Source: Flavobacteriaceae bacterium UBA4022 (lineage in GTDB: Bacteria > Bacteroidota > Bacteroidia > Flavobacteriales > Flavobacteriaceae). From it: DNA of 64,000 nucleotides. A model generated the notes under the pieces. The model worked only from the letters and a program-made list of their open reading frames with translations, searched no databases and was not told where the DNA came from. This document shows positions 62,810 through 64,000 of the stretch, piece by piece. The stretch is taken from positions 62,001 to 126,000 of the forward strand of contig DGAU01000014.1 of assembly GCA_002384055.1 (NCBI GenBank), read 5' to 3'. The number at the start of each line of letters is the position of its first letter. Position 1 is the first letter of the stretch. Both the position numbers and the translations under genes were made by a program.

Positions 62810-64000
62810 ATGGGGACCAAAACCAAATCGACAACAGGCCTAGTCAGCGCGAAAGAAGTCGCCAAGGCCATAAGGTTAGATCGCCTGGGCGTGCTAGGCA
62901 CATCTGTCGGTTGGCTTTTGATGAAGGTGCTCAAAATTGCTACCCTCAATAAAATTTACGACCGCAACAAACACCTGAGGGACTTAGAATTCATTAATAG
63001 CCTGCTCAAGGAGTTTGAAATCAAGTTTGAAATTCCTCCAGAGGACCTCAAAAGAATCCCTAAAAATGGCGCATTTATTACCATATCGAACCATCCTTTG
63101 GGGGGCATCGATGGGATCTTACTATTGAAATTGTTGCTGGAACAGCGCCCACAATTTAAAATTATTGCGAACTTTTTATTGCACCGTATTTTGCCCCTCA
63201 AGCCCTATGTTATGCCCGTAAATCCTTTTGAGGGACATAAAGGGGCGCACAACAGTATTGCCGGTTTTAAGAGTGCGCTGCGCCACCTGAAAAATGGCCA
63301 TGGCCTAGGGATATTTCCTGCGGGCGAGGTATCGACTTATAGGGACAACGCCCTTTTGGTGGATAAACCCTGGGAACTTGCCGCAATGAAGTTGATTAAA
63401 AAAGCCCAAGTGCCGATTGTCCCGATTTATTTTCATGCCGAAAATAGTTTACTTTTTTACCGACTAGCGAAGTTGAGTGATACTTTGCGGACCGCCAAAT
63501 TACCATCGGAGTTGTTGACGCAAAAACAGCGGGTCATCAAAGTGCGCATTGGTCATCCGATATCCGTCAAGGACCAAAATGAGCATGTGACCATTGAGAC
63601 CTTGACAGAATTTTTGCGAAAGAAAACCTATGTTCTGGCCAATCCGTTCGAAAAGAAAAAACTCATTGATTCGCTCCCCAAAACCATAAAAATACCCAAG
63701 TCGCCCAAGAAAATTGCCGGAGCGGCACCGATACAGCCCATTATCGATGAGATCGAGGGCTTGCGTCAGAGTGATTGCCGGCTATTGGAGAGCAAAAATT
63801 ACGAAGTGTATTTGGCTCAGGCGGCGCGGATGCCTCAGGTGTTACAAGAAATTGGTCGCTTGCGCGAAATCACCTTTCGTGAAGTGGGCGAGGGCACCAA
63901 TAACGCTACGGATTTAGATCAATTCGACGCCTATTACCATCATTTATTTTTGTGGGATCGGGAACAACAAAAAATTGCCGGTGCCTATCGGATGGGACTC
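62810..64000 (+). CDS. olsF: OlsF-like bifunctional acyltransferase, 3' end cut by window
   Basis: The frame from ATG 62810 stays open to the window end (397 codons). The first part is a PlsC-like acyltransferase with NHPLGGID (HX4D type, about residues 94-101) and FPAGEVST later. The last about 100 residues begin a GNAT-like OlsB-type domain: LREITFREVGEGTNNATDLDQFDAYYHHLFLWD. This fusion is the plan of OlsF, which makes ornithine or related aminolipids: the GNAT-like half adds a 3-hydroxy-acyl chain to the amino acid and the PlsC-like half the second chain. The C-terminus lies outside the window. Confidence 0.88.
   Translation, partial: MGTKTKSTTGLVSAKEVAKAIRLDRLGVLGTSVGWLLMKVLKIATLNKIYDRNKHLRDLEFINSLLKEFEIKFEIPPEDLKRIPKNGAFITISNHPLGGIDGILLLKLLLEQRPQFKIIANFLLHRILPLKPYVMPVNPFEGHKGAHNSIAGFKSALRHLKNGHGLGIFPAGEVSTYRDNALLVDKPWELAAMKLIKKAQVPIVPIYFHAENSLLFYRLAKLSDTLRTAKLPSELLTQKQRVIKVRIGHPISVKDQNEHVTIETLTEFLRKKTYVLANPFEKKKLIDSLPKTIKIPKSPKKIAGAAPIQPIIDEIEGLRQSDCRLLESKNYEVYLAQAARMPQVLQEIGRLREITFREVGEGTNNATDLDQFDAYYHHLFLWDREQQKIAGAYRMGL

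Overview
The window is chromosomal DNA of a member of the Bacteroidota, most likely a marine Flavobacteriaceae. The signs are: promoters of the flavobacterial type (TTG, 18-20 bases, TAnnTTTG) before many genes; a type IX secretion protein (PorZ) next to recO; a THC0290_0291 family protein; a complete Bat operon; lipoprotein-rich sugar genes; and an OlsF-like two-domain acyltransferase. Genes are densely packed. No stretch longer than 300 bases lacks a gene, and I found no rRNA, tRNA, insertion sequence, prophage or CRISPR array.

Layout. 1-10.3 kb: end of an acyltransferase, an ECF sigma factor with a membrane-anchored beta-barrel partner, recA, an isoaspartyl peptidase lipoprotein, a CAP-domain lipoprotein, 3-hydroxyanthranilate dioxygenase with an ALDH7-type dehydrogenase, then a phosphatase, an SDR and an aldo/keto reductase. 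10.5-19.5 kb: the Bat operon (MoxR ATPase, DUF58 protein, a two-TM protein, BatA, BatB, BatC, BatD, BatE) with overlapping or near-abutting genes. 19.5-27.2 kb: SulP transporter, CvpA, pheS, gpsA, nadD, gmk, YicC, SdpI; the gpsA-nadD gap holds an unexplained candidate small-peptide RNA. 27.2-35.7 kb: a carbohydrate locus with a DUF1080 lipoprotein, two TIM-barrel isomerase/epimerase proteins, a Gfo/Idh/MocA oxidoreductase and an MFS permease, divergent from a GMC oxidoreductase with its Tat-type small subunit, followed by an azurin-like lipoprotein. 35.7-43 kb: hydrolase, thioesterase, EamA transporter, ArsC-like protein, cystathionine gamma-synthase, THC0290_0291 protein (signal peptide broken by a stop codon) and glutamate dehydrogenase. 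43-64 kb: porZ-recO, DASS transporter, TonB-dependent receptor, ssb, U32 protein, ferredoxin, metG, LD-carboxypeptidase, yraN, mfd, TerB-like protein, fbp, GNAT, lysC and the start of an olsF-like gene that runs off the end.

How the genes work together. Most of the window is housekeeping (DNA repair, tRNA charging, NAD, GMP and lipid synthesis, gluconeogenesis, amino-acid synthesis). Two gene sets look like integrated systems. The Bat operon couples a MoxR ATPase to VWA, TPR and membrane proteins of the cell envelope. The 27-35 kb locus fits non-hydrolytic sugar breakdown through 3-keto intermediates: oxidation by an exported GMC enzyme, cleavage by the DUF1080 lipoprotein, hydration or epimerisation by TIM-barrel proteins, import by the permease and reduction by the Gfo/Idh enzyme. 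That scheme is inferred from gene content, not shown. The less explained items are the orphan small ORF with hairpins and terminator at 24.5-24.7 kb, and several genes whose promoter box lies only 4-7 bases before the start codon, implying leaderless or nearly leaderless mRNAs.
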